This document shows positions 6,245 through 6,459 of a stretch of DNA of 6,459 nucleotides, piece by piece. Position numbers and translations under genes: made by a program. Below the pieces are notes generated by a model. It was not told where the DNA came from. It was given only the letters and a program-made list of their open reading frames with translations, and did no database searches. Where the stretch lies: contig USQE01000068.1 in NCBI GenBank assembly GCA_900556675.1, forward strand, positions 1 through 6,459. Reading direction: 5' to 3'. Origin of the DNA: an uncultured Collinsella sp. GTDB taxonomy: Bacteria; Actinomycetota; Coriobacteriia; Coriobacteriales; Coriobacteriaceae. Each line of letters starts with the position of its first letter. Positions within the stretch are counted from its first letter, which is position 1.

Positions 6245-6459
6245 TCAGTTCTCGTCTCCTGTGCTTATCTCCGTCCCGCCCCACTCAACAACGGTAAAAC
6301 CGCAGCGTTCGGGTGCGGTCAGCGCCTGCTCTGCAATGTCAACAAATGCATCGGATCTCTGCCACGCCATGAAAACACGAATCACGGTATCGGGCGCAGG
6401 CTCAACTTCAAGCTTTGCAGCCTGTGTGCAGCAATCGGCTTGGAATGAAATCACATTGT
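6245..6459 (-). CDS. Unrecognised protein, C-terminal part, coupled to the acetyltransferase
   Basis: I do not recognise this protein. The frame is open to the window edge and ends at TGA 6245-6247, immediately before the acetyltransferase ATG. A GTG at 6454 could be an internal or true start, but there is no room to see a ribosome site, so the gene may begin outside the window. About 70 residues are visible: an N-terminal stretch with two adjacent cysteines, a strand-like TVIRVFMAW, a helix-like stretch (SDAFVDIAEQAL), then GFTVVEWGGTEI and a short acidic end. It has no signal peptide or membrane segment. The direct stop-start junction and shared ribosome site support co-expression with the acetyltransferase. 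It looks like a small cytoplasmic domain, but the function is unknown. Confidence 0.6.
   Translation of the reverse strand, partial: NVISFQADCCTQAAKLEVEPAPDTVIRVFMAWQRSDAFVDIAEQALTAPERCGFTVVEWGGTEISTGDEN

Noticed and set aside
5621..6448. 275-residue plus-strand frame across the acetyltransferase
   Set aside because: It is antisense to a recognisable GNAT protein, begins inside the terminator and has no ribosome site or family features.

Overview
The first 5.3 kb look like an actinobacterial gut lineage of the Coriobacteriia type (Collinsella or Olsenella-like). This is inferred from high-GC, C/G-ending codon use in ppk, arcA and most of the carbamoyltransferase gene, plus general resemblance of the proteins; no database search was possible. 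The last ~1.1 kb, from about position 5345 to the end, has lower-GC codon use with many GAA, GCA and AGA codons and looks more like a clostridial (Firmicutes) donor.

Layout. Positions 33-2612 (minus strand) encode a polyphosphate kinase (PPK1) with both active-site histidines and an unusual ~160-residue C-terminal tail. A 550-base AT-richer intergenic region (2613-3162) holds the divergent promoters: a plausible ppk promoter next to ppk, and on the arcA side an inverted repeat and two tandem hairpins in the presumed mRNA leader. Arginine deiminase (arcA, 3163-4404) and ornithine carbamoyltransferase (arcB/argF, 4511-5509) follow on the plus strand. They are separated by a 106-base gap with a strong hairpin, an operator-like palindrome and a good ribosome binding site. 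A bidirectional intrinsic terminator (5593-5622) separates them from a convergent minus-strand pair: a GNAT acetyltransferase of the streptothricin-acetyltransferase type (5666-6244), and the 3' part of an unrecognised gene whose stop codon directly abuts the acetyltransferase start.

How the genes work together. ArcA turns arginine into citrulline and ammonia. The carbamoyltransferase, running in the catabolic direction, splits citrulline into ornithine and carbamoyl phosphate. A carbamate kinase (ArcC) would then make ATP, but neither arcC nor an arginine/ornithine antiporter is present in this window; the operon stops at the terminator. PPK1 stores phosphate from ATP as polyphosphate and is divergently transcribed, with no direct pathway link visible.

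The most notable observation is a sharp codon-use switch inside the carbamoyltransferase gene at codon 281 (20 GAG/0 GAA before, 7 GAA/1 GAG after). It continues into the acetyltransferase region. This marks either a recombination or insertion junction, or an assembly chimera made through a conserved stretch of the gene. I see no CRISPR array, transposase, integrase, tRNA or rRNA, and no clear evidence of a wholly new system.
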